From Streptomyces aquilus (lineage in GTDB: Bacteria; Actinomycetota; Actinomycetes; Streptomycetales; Streptomycetaceae): a stretch of 64,000 nucleotides of DNA. The DNA lies in NCBI RefSeq assembly GCF_003955715.1, contig NZ_CP034463.1, positions 682,001 through 746,000 on the forward strand, read 5' to 3'. Made by a program: the position numbers and the translations under genes. The notes under the pieces were generated by a model. It was not told the origin of the DNA. It saw only the letters and a list, made by a program, of their open reading frames with translations, and did not search any database. This document shows positions 12,800-20,311 of the stretch, in pieces; within the stretch, counting starts at the first letter, position 1; each line of letters begins with the position of its first letter.

Positions 12800-14479
12800 T
12801 CAGACGGTTGCCAGCAGCGTGGTCAGCGCATGACGCAGCACTGACTCGGCGTCAGGCTCCGCCCCTGCGGCCCGCCAGGCCACGAACCCGTCGGGCCGGA
12901 CCAGCACGGCGCCTTCGGGCGTCGTTCCATGAGCGGCCGCCCAGTCCGCCCCGCCCTCGGGCGTCAGCTCGGCATCGGGGCCGCTGCCCAGCCGGTACGA
13001 GGTCAGGGGGACGGACATCGATGCGGCGACGCGGACGGCCGCCTCGTGCCAGCCACTTGGGTGATCGGCGTCGCTGAGCAGGACGAACGACCTCTCGTAG
13101 AGGTCCAGAGTGGAGATCTGTTCGCCTCGATGACGGACCGCCAAGTGCGGCGCTCTGCTGCCGGGTTCCCCGGACAGCTCGAAGCGTTCCGGTACGACCG
13201 GAGTGTCGGGGTCGGTTCCGAGGACTGCTCCGCGTGGATAGCGGTAGCCGAGGACCACGCCGAGGATGCCGCGCTGCGGGCCGCCGCCACCGCCACCGCC
13301 CATGCCGGGTGGCGGAGCGAAGCCGGGGTGGCTGTGCTCCACGGACCGTGCGGAGGCGCGGGCGCTGGTCGCCTCGGCCACCGGGCGCCGCTCGGCGTCG
13401 TAGCTGTCCAGCAGCGCCTCCCCCGCCCAGCCGCCGAGCACCGCGGCCAGTTTCCAGGCGAGGTTGTGCGCGTCCTGGATGCCGGTGTTGGAGCCGAAGG
13501 CACCGGTGGGGGACATCTCGTGGGCCGAGTCTCCGGCCAGGAAGACCCGCCCCGCCCGATAGCTGCGGGCCACCCGCTCGGCGGCGTTCCAGGGAGCCTT
13601 ACCGGTGACCTGTACGTCGAGGTCGGCCACTCCGATCGCGCGCCGGATGTGCTCCGCGCACCGCTCGTCGGTGAACTCCTCCAGCGTTTCGCCCTGTTCG
13701 GGATGCCAGGGAGCGTGGAACACCCAGTTCTCCCGGTTGTCCACCGGCAGCAGCGCCCCGTCCGCCTCCGGGTTCGTCAGGTAGCAGACGATGAAGCGGC
13801 GGTCGCCCACGACCTCGGCGAGCCGGCGGGACCGGAAGGTGATGCTGACGTTGCTGAACAGGTCGCCAGGACCGCTCTGGGCGATGCCGAGTTGCTCACG
13901 AACGGGGCTGCGGGGGCCGTCCGCGGCGACGAGGTAGTCCGCGCGGATGGTGGTGTGCTCGCCGGTCTCCCGGCTCTTGACCACCGCGGTGACGCCGGAG
14001 GAGTCACTGTCGAACGACAGCATTTCGGTGCCGTAGCGCAGATCGCCGCCGAGCCGCTCGGCGTGCGCGAGCAGCACCGGCTCCAGGTCGTTCTGGCTGC
14101 ACAGGCACCAGGAGCTGGGGCTGAAGCGGGCCAGTGCGCCGCCCGCGTCGATCTCCTTGAACAGCCACTCCCCCGCGTCGCCCACCAGGGTGGGTGTCTG
14201 GAGGATCCCGTGGTTGTCGTCCAGGGTGGCGGCGGCCTCCCGGATCCCCGGCTCGACGCCGGCCGTCCGGAACAGCTCCATCGTACGGACGTTGTTCCCG
14301 CGCCCACGGGGGTGAATGGACGTTCCTGCGTGCCGCTCCACCAGCGTGTGCCGTACGCCCAACCGGCTCAGGAACAACGACGTCGACAGCCCGACGAGGG
14401 ATCCTCCGACGATGAGGACGGGGACGTGATGGATCGTCTCGTCGGTCTGCTCGTCTGTTCGTTCCGTTCTTCGTGCCAT
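12800..14479 (-). CDS. FAD-dependent aromatic polyketide hydroxylase (WhiE ORFVIII/TcmG-like)
   Basis: 559 residues from ATG 14477-14479 after GGAGG. It is a class A flavoprotein monooxygenase: the FAD beta-alpha-beta motif VGGSLVGLSTSL at residue ~24, the VAADGPRSPVR (DG) motif, and the RVFLAGDSAHEMSPTGAFG (GD) motif, followed by a thioredoxin-like C-terminal domain. Such enzymes oxygenate aromatic polyketides (TcmG, WhiE ORFVIII). A run of seven glycines (GMGGGGGGGP) sits in a surface linker. In S. coelicolor the whiE hydroxylase is divergent from ORFI; here it is on the same strand as the PKS operon and separated from it by the sortase pair. Confidence 0.9.
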   Translation of the reverse strand: MARRTERTDEQTDETIHHVPVLIVGGSLVGLSTSLFLSRLGVRHTLVERHAGTSIHPRGRGNNVRTMELFRTAGVEPGIREAAATLDDNHGILQTPTLVGDAGEWLFKEIDAGGALARFSPSSWCLCSQNDLEPVLLAHAERLGGDLRYGTEMLSFDSDSSGVTAVVKSRETGEHTTIRADYLVAADGPRSPVREQLGIAQSGPGDLFSNVSITFRSRRLAEVVGDRRFIVCYLTNPEADGALLPVDNRENWVFHAPWHPEQGETLEEFTDERCAEHIRRAIGVADLDVQVTGKAPWNAAERVARSYRAGRVFLAGDSAHEMSPTGAFGSNTGIQDAHNLAWKLAAVLGGWAGEALLDSYDAERRPVAEATSARASARSVEHSHPGFAPPPGMGGGGGGGPQRGILGVVLGYRYPRGAVLGTDPDTPVVPERFELSGEPGSRAPHLAVRHRGEQISTLDLYERSFVLLSDADHPSGWHEAAVRVAASMSVPLTSYRLGSGPDAELTPEGGADWAAAHGTTPEGAVLVRPDGFVAWRAAGAEPDAESVLRHALTTLLATV

Positions 14480-14780
14480 GGCCCGCCTCCAGCTCGCTGT
14501 CTCTGTCGACCCGGCCGCATTCGGCCGCGAGCCTCATCCATGCCCCCCTGGCAACCGCACGGGCCCAAGCTTCACCCGCTCTACTCGCCGGGTTCGCCGA
14601 GTCAGCGGAACCGGGGCGTCGTATGTGGCGGGGCAGGCTTCGTCGGCCGGCGGCCTGGACCTGGACGGTGAGGACGTGCTGGGCATCGCCTGGGACGCAC
14701 ACATCAGGGCGGCGATACCACCGGCACAGGGTGCGGTGGTATCGCGCTCGCGTACGGTCGTTCAGCGTGTCGCGCCGTCC
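14480..14780. other. Intergenic region, no gene seen
   Basis: This stretch holds the leader of the leftward hydroxylase gene (its GGAGG lies just upstream of the start) and the terminator hairpin of the upstream DUF7144 gene at 14712-14745. No conserved frame was recognised on either strand. Confidence 0.6.
14712..14745 (-). terminator. Hairpin terminator after DUF7144 gene
   Basis: A 15-bp stem with one bulged G (14723) and a 3-nt loop: 14712-14722 pairs with 14735-14745, and GCAC at 14724-14727 pairs with GTGC at 14731-14734. It starts 36 bp past the leftward stop codon. Confidence 0.7.
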
Positions 14781-15263
14781 TCACGCGGGACCGTGCGGTG
14801 TGGAGACCGGCGGGCGCTGCTCGGACATCGGGCGTTCCTCGGACAGGTCGAAGAGGTTGTCGCGCTGGACCACGCACAGGGCCCAGATGATGAAGCCGGA
14901 GAGGGCGATCATCACCACCGACCACACCGGGTAGTACGGCAGGGAGAGGAAGTTGGCGATGATGACGAATCCGGCGATGACCACGCCGGACACGCGCGCC
15001 CAGGTCGCCGTCTGGAGCAGCCCGATACTGACGATCACGGCGACCACGCCCAGAGCGAGGTGGACCCAGCCCCAGCCGGTCAGGTCGAACTCGAAGACGT
15101 AGTTGCGCGTCGTGACGAAGATGTCGTCCTCGGCGATGCCCATGATGCCCCGGAAGATGTCGAGCAGGCCGACGAGAAAGAGCATCACGGCTGCGAAGGC
15201 CGCCAGGCCGGTGGCCCACTCCTGCTTCGCCGTGTGTGCCGGCCGGGTGTGTGTCGCGGTCAT
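14781..15263 (-). CDS. DUF7144-type four-helix membrane protein
   Basis: 160 residues. Four transmembrane helices are apparent (FAAVMLFLVGLLDIFRGI, VHLALGVVAVIVSIGLL, SGVVIAGFVIIANFLSL, VVMIALSGFIIWALCVV), with a conserved GWGWVHLALG segment between the first two, as in a widespread actinobacterial family of unknown function. The tail after VQRDNLFDLS is polar and probably disordered. It is 30 bp downstream of the SHOCT gene and probably cotranscribed with it. No enzymatic residues stand out. Confidence 0.75.
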   Translation of the reverse strand: MTATHTRPAHTAKQEWATGLAAFAAVMLFLVGLLDIFRGIMGIAEDDIFVTTRNYVFEFDLTGWGWVHLALGVVAVIVSIGLLQTATWARVSGVVIAGFVIIANFLSLPYYPVWSVVMIALSGFIIWALCVVQRDNLFDLSEERPMSEQRPPVSTPHGPA

Positions 15264-15293
15264 CTTGCGCCTCGATTCATGTGGCCCGGACGC

Positions 15294-15755
15294 TCAGCGA
15301 CCGGTGGTGCCGGGCGCGGAGCCGGTGGGCTGCGCCGGTCCCTGGCCTGCCAGGACCAGGTCCTTCGCCCTGCGGAACTCCTCGTCCGTGATGTCGCCGC
15401 GGGAGCGGATCTCGGACAGCTTGGCGAGCTCGTCGACGCTGCTGGTCCCGCCGGCCGCGGTCTGCCTGATGTAGGCGTTGAACTCCTCCTGCTGCGCACG
15501 CGCCTGGGCGACCTCCCGGCGCCCCATGTTCTTGCCGCGGGCGATGACGTAGACGAACACGCCGAGGAAGGGCAGCACGATGGTGAACACCAGCCAGCCC
15601 GCCTTCGCCCACCCGCTCAGCTGGTCGTCGCGGAAGATGTCGACCACGATCCGGAAGAGCAGGATGAACCACATGATCCACAGGAAGAACCAGAGCATGC
15701 TCCAGAAGACGCTCAGCAGGGGATAGTCGTACGCCAGGTAGGTCTGTGCGCTCAT
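15294..15755 (-). CDS. SHOCT-domain membrane protein
   Basis: 153 residues. Two N-terminal membrane helices of the phospholipase D-nuclease N-terminal type (FWSMLWFFLWIMWFILLFRI and AGWLVFTIVLPFLGVFVYVI) are followed by a basic stretch (RGKNMGRREVAQAR) and a C-terminal SHOCT module (SSVDELAKLSEIRSRGDI then TDEEFRRAKDLVL). SHOCT modules are oligomerisation or targeting elements without known catalysis. Such proteins are common in stress-related gene groups of streptomycetes. Cotranscribed with the DUF7144 gene. Confidence 0.85.
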   Translation of the reverse strand: MSAQTYLAYDYPLLSVFWSMLWFFLWIMWFILLFRIVVDIFRDDQLSGWAKAGWLVFTIVLPFLGVFVYVIARGKNMGRREVAQARAQQEEFNAYIRQTAAGGTSSVDELAKLSEIRSRGDITDEEFRRAKDLVLAGQGPAQPTGSAPGTTGR

Positions 15756-15831
15756 GTCTCTCCTCCGTCCCGGGCCCCCGTCCCGCCGCCGTTGCTGTCC
15801 TCAGCGTGGACGGGACTGGGGCCGCGTGGCC

Positions 15832-16725
15832 TCACCCGGCGCGGGTGAACGGGCGCCACCGGGCCACCGCCCGGTACCAGGCGGTGGAGGCGACGTACTC
15901 ACCGAGAGCCAAGGCGGAGACGGCCACCAGGAAGACGGCGATCAGCCAGGAAAGAAAGGTGAAGACGGGGCCCAGCGGGCCGAACTCGGCCAGGCTGCGC
16001 TCCATGGCCGCGGGCAGCACCGCATGGGCGGCCCGGCTCAGCAGGACCGAACCCCCGCCGGCCAGCACCGCTCCGGGCAGCAGACGCGTCCAGCCGATCC
16101 GGCCGCCCAGCAGCAGATGCTGGGACCACCACCACAGCAGCGTCGCCGAGAGCAGGGAGAGCACCAGCCCGGTCAGAGCACCGGCGCCGAATCCGTCGCG
16201 CAGCGGCGCCTGGAGCAGGAGGTAGGCCAGCCAGACGACCAGCCACAGCACCCAGCGCCAGACCGCGGTGCGCACCGGCGCGCGCGGCAGATGCCAGCAC
16301 CGCTCGCACACCGCCTGGAGCGCCCGGCTGAACGCGGTGGCCGACACCAAGGTGACGACCACGCCCACGGCCCCGGTGGTGTTGCTGGTCGGGCCGGTGG
16401 CGGAGAAGACCTCGCGCAGCTCCTCGAGGGTGTCGCCGCGCACCCCCAGCACCGTGCGGAGGGAGTCGGCCAGCAGGTCCTGGAGCCAGCCGGGGGCGAA
16501 TGCCGCGACGGTCATGAGCAGGGGCAGCGCGGTGAGGAACGCCTGCGCGGCGAGCCGCACGGAGCCCTCGACGACGTTGAGTGCCGTAAGACGAGACACC
16601 AGCCGGGCCGCAGCTCCGGACCGCAGACTCTCCATCAGCGCGTGAGCGTGTACGCGCGGGACGCCGGTCGTGTGCGGAACGCGCGCCGGCCTCGGGATTC
16701 TCCGACCGCTGCGACCGAGGCTCAC
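15832..16725 (-). CDS. YihY/BrkB-family inner membrane protein
   Basis: About 297 residues from GTG 16723-16725; ATG 16635 is a possible internal start. The characteristic N-terminal region FLTALPLLMTVAAF and the ALQAVCERCWHLPRAP segment identify the YihY/BrkB family of ~six-helix membrane proteins, often misnamed ribonuclease BN. The function is unresolved; envelope or resistance roles have been proposed. The GTG start overlaps the stop of the small upstream gene by 4 bp (GTGA), implying translational coupling and supporting this start. Confidence 0.85.
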   Translation of the reverse strand: MSLGRSGRRIPRPARVPHTTGVPRVHAHALMESLRSGAAARLVSRLTALNVVEGSVRLAAQAFLTALPLLMTVAAFAPGWLQDLLADSLRTVLGVRGDTLEELREVFSATGPTSNTTGAVGVVVTLVSATAFSRALQAVCERCWHLPRAPVRTAVWRWVLWLVVWLAYLLLQAPLRDGFGAGALTGLVLSLLSATLLWWWSQHLLLGGRIGWTRLLPGAVLAGGGSVLLSRAAHAVLPAAMERSLAEFGPLGPVFTFLSWLIAVFLVAVSALALGEYVASTAWYRAVARWRPFTRAG

Positions 16726-16967
16726 GGGGCCGTCCGTTCCGCGCCCGGGCCGGGCGGCGAATCGGCCGGTACGGCCGCCATCCCGCGGATCGCCAGGGTG
16801 ATCAGGTCGGCCATGGCCCCACCGGCGGCCCGTGCGCGGTGGTCCGCCGGCAGCCACGCCATGGACTCGGTTGCTTCGGGTTCCCTCCCGCGCCGACCGC
16901 GGCGCGGGGCACCGGCCGGAGCGGCGGTCGTGGCGGCTGCCGCACCGGAAACCGGGTGCGGCGTCAT
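16722..16967 (-). CDS. Small unknown protein, coupled at both ends
   Basis: 81 residues, Ala/Arg/Pro-rich, with a more ordered C-terminal half (MADLITLAIRGMAAVPA). No family was recognised. It is taken as real because its ATG (16965-16967) overlaps the HdeD stop by 4 bp and its stop overlaps the YihY start by 4 bp, leaving no gap in a three-gene operon. It has no signal peptide or membrane segment. The codon pattern is compatible with the neighbours but composition alone cannot prove translation. Confidence 0.5.
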   Translation of the reverse strand: MTPHPVSGAAAATTAAPAGAPRRGRRGREPEATESMAWLPADHRARAAGGAMADLITLAIRGMAAVPADSPPGPGAERTAP

Positions 16968-17620
16968 GCCGTCGCGTCGGGGTCCGGCCCCGGAGGAAGC
17001 GTCTTTCGCAGCGCGGCACGCCATGCCAGGGCGACCGCCACCTCCGCCACCCCCAGCAGGACGAGCCACAGGCCGAGCAGCCGGGTCAGGGCGCGGGCCG
17101 ACTCGGTGGGGAAGGCGAGCACCACGATCCCGGCGACGATGCCGAGCAGGGCGGCGGCCGCGACGACGCCTCGGTGCGGCAGGGACGTGACGGAGATCGC
17201 CGTGTAGAGGGTGAGGATGCCGGACACGAGCCAGACGGCCCCGGTGATCAGCGAGAGTGCGGCGATCGTCTGCAGCGGGTTGCGCAGGCTCAGCACTCCG
17301 GCCAGGACGTACAGCACGGCCAGGAGCAGTCCCGGCAACCGCTCGTGCCCCTCCCGGCCGAAGACGGCCACGAACCGGAACGCGCCGGTCACCAGCAGGT
17401 ACAGGCCGATGAGGACGGCCAGGACGTGCAGGGTGGCGTCAGGCCAGACCAGCACCAGAATCCCCGGCACGAGGGTCGCCAGAGCCGATGCCAGCAGCCA
17501 GGTCCAGGAACGGCCGAGCCGCGCGAGTTCCTCCGCGGGGTCGCCGGTCGGAGAGTCACCCGCCCCGTCGGGCCCGTACGGCTGCCCGGCACGCGATACC
17601 GGTTCACGCGACATGGTCAT
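16964..17620 (-). CDS. HdeD-family membrane protein
   Basis: 218 residues from ATG 17618-17620, immediately after GAGGAGGAG; a second in-frame ATG follows at 17614. It has six transmembrane helices arranged as three hairpins, with the typical P-G-x-L-x-x-x-x-P segment after helix 1 (LVPGILVLVWPDATLHVL) and repeated GLYLLVTGAF / GAVWLVSGIL motifs. HdeD is linked to acid resistance in E. coli; actinobacterial copies are mostly of unknown role. It is the first gene of the HdeD, small protein, YihY operon. Confidence 0.88.
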   Translation of the reverse strand: MTMSREPVSRAGQPYGPDGAGDSPTGDPAEELARLGRSWTWLLASALATLVPGILVLVWPDATLHVLAVLIGLYLLVTGAFRFVAVFGREGHERLPGLLLAVLYVLAGVLSLRNPLQTIAALSLITGAVWLVSGILTLYTAISVTSLPHRGVVAAAALLGIVAGIVVLAFPTESARALTRLLGLWLVLLGVAEVAVALAWRAALRKTLPPGPDPDATA

Positions 17621-18025
17621 GGCTCCTCCTCGCGTGATCAGCCGTCGCTCCGAGAGCCGACGGGACGGGTGAAGGGGGTGCACCCGACCGGTCCAGGGTC
17701 ACGCCGGCCGCTCGGTGACCGGCTCACCCACCACGGGTGAGCCGTCGACGCCGCCGTGGCGGTGAGCTGGAGGCCCCCGGCGCCCGGCTGATCCGGCGCC
17801 CGGCCGGACGGAACGAGACGACATGAGCGATCCGAGCACAGCCCGGACGGACCGCGCCCGGCCCGGGCCCGTGACACGGCCCCCGGAAGCGGTCGGCGGT
17901 CATCCCGCTCCGACCCCCGCAGCACCGCCGTCGGACCGCTCCTCGACAGCACCGTCACGCCGACCGTGGCGTGCTCGTCCAGCGGCAGCGGCCGGCGCCG
18001 GGACACCGGACAAGGAGGCGGGACC
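17621..18025. promoter_or_regulatory. Divergent intergenic region with a 10-bp-arm palindrome
   Basis: 405 bp between the divergent HdeD operon and DUF2252 gene; no gene was recognised. It contains an inverted repeat with 10-bp arms and a 5-nt centre at 17720-17744 (CGGCTCACCC / GGGTGAGCCG), a candidate operator. A 12-bp direct repeat CCGGCGCCCGGC occurs near 17780-17805. No clear -35/-10 pair was identified. Confidence 0.4.
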
Positions 18026-19435
18026 ATGACCGTGCCGAGCGTTTTCACCGCGTCGCTGCCCCCGGCCGAGCGAGCCGCCCACGGCAGGGAGGCACGGCGG
18101 CGGGCGCCGCGTTCGTCGCACGGCTGGTACGAGCCCGCACCGCAGCGGCTCGACCCCGTCGAGGTGGTGGAGCGTCAGTCGGCGGAGCGCGTACCGGAGT
18201 TGGTGCCGATCCGCTACGGCCGCATGCTGGAGTCGCCGTTCCGTTTCTACCGCGGCGCTGCCGCGATCATGGCGGCCGACCTGGCGCCCCTGCCCGACAC
18301 CGGGCTGCAGGTGCAGTTGTGCGGGGACGCCCACCCTCTGAACTTCCGGCTGCTCGCCTCGCCCGAGCGCCGTCTGGTCTTCGACATCAACGACTTCGAC
18401 GAGACGCTGCCCGGGCCGTTCGAGTGGGACGTCAAACGGCTGGCGGCCGGTTTCGTGACGGCGGCCCGGGCGAACGGCTTCTCGCGCAAGCAGCAGAACA
18501 GCACCGTGCGGGCCTGCGTGCGGGCCTACCGGGAGCGGATGCACGAGTTCGCCGGGATGCGCACCCTGGACATCTGGTACGCGCAGGACGCCGCCGACCG
18601 GCTACGGGAGCTGATGGCCTCGGCGATGGACGAGGAAGAGGCCCGCCGTACCGCCCGCGCCACCGAGCGGGCCCGCACCCGCACCCACCTGAAGGCCTAC
18701 GCCAAGCTCACCGAGATGACCGATCAGGGTCGTCGTATCACCCCCGACCCTCCGCTGATCACCCCGCTCGACCAGCTGCTGGACGACCCCTCCGAGGAAG
18801 GGCGTGAGAAGCAGCTGCGCGGCCTCGTCGACCAGTACGCGCAGACCCTTCCGTCCGAACGCCGCCATCTGTTGCGCCGCTACCGTCTGGTGGACATGGC
18901 CCGCAAGGTGGTGGGCGTCGGCAGTGTCGGCACGCGCTGCTGGATTCTGCTGCTGCTCGGCAGGGACGACGACGATCCACTGCTGCTGCAGGCCAAGGAG
19001 GCCGGGGAGTCGGTGCTGTCCGCCCCCACGGGCGGCGACCGGTACGACAACCAGGGGCGCCGGGTGGTGACCGGACAGCGGCTGATGCAGACGACCAGTG
19101 ACATCTTCCTGGGCTGGACGAGTGTCGTGGGCCTCGACGGGCAGGACCGGGACTTCTACGTACGCCAGCTGTGGGACTGGAAGGGCATCGCCCAGACGGA
19201 GACCATGGGGCCGGACCTGCTCGACCTCTTCGGACGGCTGTGCGGGGCGTCCCTGGCGCGGGCGCACGCCCGCTCCGGCGACCCCATCGCCCTCGCCGCC
19301 TACCTCGGGACGAGCGACCGCTTCGACCGTGCGCTCACCGAGTTCGCCCAGTCCTACGCCGACCAGAACGAACGGGACTTCGCGGCGCTGGAGGCCGCCC
19401 GCCGCTCCGGCCGGATCAGGGCGGAGCAGCGCTGA
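18026..19435 (+). CDS. DUF2252 protein, kinase-like fold suspected
   Basis: 469 residues; ATG 18026 follows AAGGAGG. The DUF2252 hallmarks are present: IRYGRMLESPFRFYRGAA, then CGDAHPLNFR, then LVFDINDFDET. The GDxHxxN and DFDE pair resembles the catalytic-loop and metal-binding motifs of aminoglycoside-phosphotransferase/protein-kinase folds, so a phosphotransferase activity is plausible, but no substrate is established for the family. A later block GVGSVGTRCWILLLLG is also conserved. Transcribed divergently from the HdeD operon. Confidence 0.88.
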   Translation: MTVPSVFTASLPPAERAAHGREARRRAPRSSHGWYEPAPQRLDPVEVVERQSAERVPELVPIRYGRMLESPFRFYRGAAAIMAADLAPLPDTGLQVQLCGDAHPLNFRLLASPERRLVFDINDFDETLPGPFEWDVKRLAAGFVTAARANGFSRKQQNSTVRACVRAYRERMHEFAGMRTLDIWYAQDAADRLRELMASAMDEEEARRTARATERARTRTHLKAYAKLTEMTDQGRRITPDPPLITPLDQLLDDPSEEGREKQLRGLVDQYAQTLPSERRHLLRRYRLVDMARKVVGVGSVGTRCWILLLLGRDDDDPLLLQAKEAGESVLSAPTGGDRYDNQGRRVVTGQRLMQTTSDIFLGWTSVVGLDGQDRDFYVRQLWDWKGIAQTETMGPDLLDLFGRLCGASLARAHARSGDPIALAAYLGTSDRFDRALTEFAQSYADQNERDFAALEAARRSGRIRAEQR

Positions 19436-19452
19436 GCGGACCGCGCCGCTCA
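19433..19452. terminator. Weak hairpin between convergent genes
   Basis: 7-bp stem (19433-19439 with 19446-19452) and a 6-nt loop at the end of the DUF2252 gene, in the 27-bp convergent gap. Confidence 0.4.
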
Positions 19453-19462
19453 CCTCGTCCCC

Positions 19463-19675
19463 TCACTCGGGCAGCTGGCGCATCTCCAGGACCCGCAGTC
19501 CCAGTGACTGGCACCTCGCCAACAGGCCGTACAGGTGCGCCTCGTCCACGACGGGGCCGAACAGGACGGTCTGGCCGGCCATCACCACGTGGCCGAGCTC
19601 CGGAAAGGCCTTGGCCAGCGTTTCCGACAGGTGTCCTTCGACGCGGATCTCGTAGCGCACGAGCTGTTCTCCCAC
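19463..19675 (-). CDS. Small conserved protein of unknown function
   Basis: 70 residues from GTG 19673-19675. It is predicted to be a compact alpha/beta protein: strand RYEIRVEG, helix LSETLAKAFP, strand GQTVLFGPV, helix DEAHLYGLLARCQSLG, strand LRVLEMRQL. The pattern suggests a real folded domain in the ferredoxin-like style rather than a chance frame, and it matches a type of small hypothetical protein seen near stress genes in streptomycetes. There are no catalytic residues or membrane segments. No ribosome binding site is obvious. Convergent with DUF2252. Confidence 0.65.
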   Translation of the reverse strand: MGEQLVRYEIRVEGHLSETLAKAFPELGHVVMAGQTVLFGPVVDEAHLYGLLARCQSLGLRVLEMRQLPE

Positions 19676-19786
19676 GGAGTGCGAGGGACGGGTGGACGTG
19701 CCCTTGGCTGCGATCGTCTCGCCCTCGTGTCGGTTCGGGCCTCACCCGGTACAGGTGACCGTGTCACGCAGGTCGGAGATGGTCGA

Positions 19787-20293
19787 TCAGTGGGTCAGGA
19801 CGATCTTGAAGGTGATGATCAGCAGGCCGAGCACCAGGTTGACCGACGCGGTGGCCGCCATGAGGCGCGGCGAGGCGCCGGCGTGTCGTGCCGCGGCCAG
19901 GGACCAGCCCACCTGGCCCGCCACGGCGACGCACAGGGCCAGCCATCCGGCACCGCGCACGTCCATGCCCAGGAGCGGGCTGACGGCCACCGCCACGGCC
20001 GGCGGGACGGCGGCCTTGACGATCGGCCACTCCTCCCGGCACACGTGCGCCACGACCCGCCGTTCCAGAGGCTGTCGCGCGAGACGGGCCCCGAACAGCT
20101 GGGCGTGCACGTGCGCGATCCAGAACACCACGCCGGTGAGCAACAGCAGCAGCACCAGCTCGGTGCGGGGGAAGGAGCCCAGGGAACCGGCGCCGATCAC
20201 CACGGAGGCCGCGAGCATGGATCCGTAGACGCCGCCGGTGTAGTCCTCCCGCGATTGCCGGGCCTTGGCCGTGCCGGTCCTGAGTCTCGACAC
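19787..20293 (-). CDS. Four-helix integral membrane protein of unknown function
   Basis: 168 residues from GTG 20291-20293, after GGAGGGAG. Four hydrophobic segments (GSMLAASVVIGAGSLG, LVLLLLLTGVVFWIAHVHA, VKAAVPPAVAVAVSPLLG and ATASVNLVLGLLIITFKIVL) are separated by short basic loops, with a conserved-looking HVHAQLFGARLA segment. No family function is known to me. It lies 18 bp downstream of the DHA2 exporter stop and may be cotranscribed with it and the GH15 gene. Confidence 0.7.
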   Translation of the reverse strand: MSRLRTGTAKARQSREDYTGGVYGSMLAASVVIGAGSLGSFPRTELVLLLLLTGVVFWIAHVHAQLFGARLARQPLERRVVAHVCREEWPIVKAAVPPAVAVAVSPLLGMDVRGAGWLALCVAVAGQVGWSLAAARHAGASPRLMAATASVNLVLGLLIITFKIVLTH

Positions 20294-20311
20294 CGGTGAC
20301 TCCCTCCGGAC

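Noticed and set aside
14004..14702. Minus-strand frame overlapping the FAD hydroxylase
   Set aside because: Out-of-frame shadow; the FAD, DG and GD motifs are all in the hydroxylase frame.
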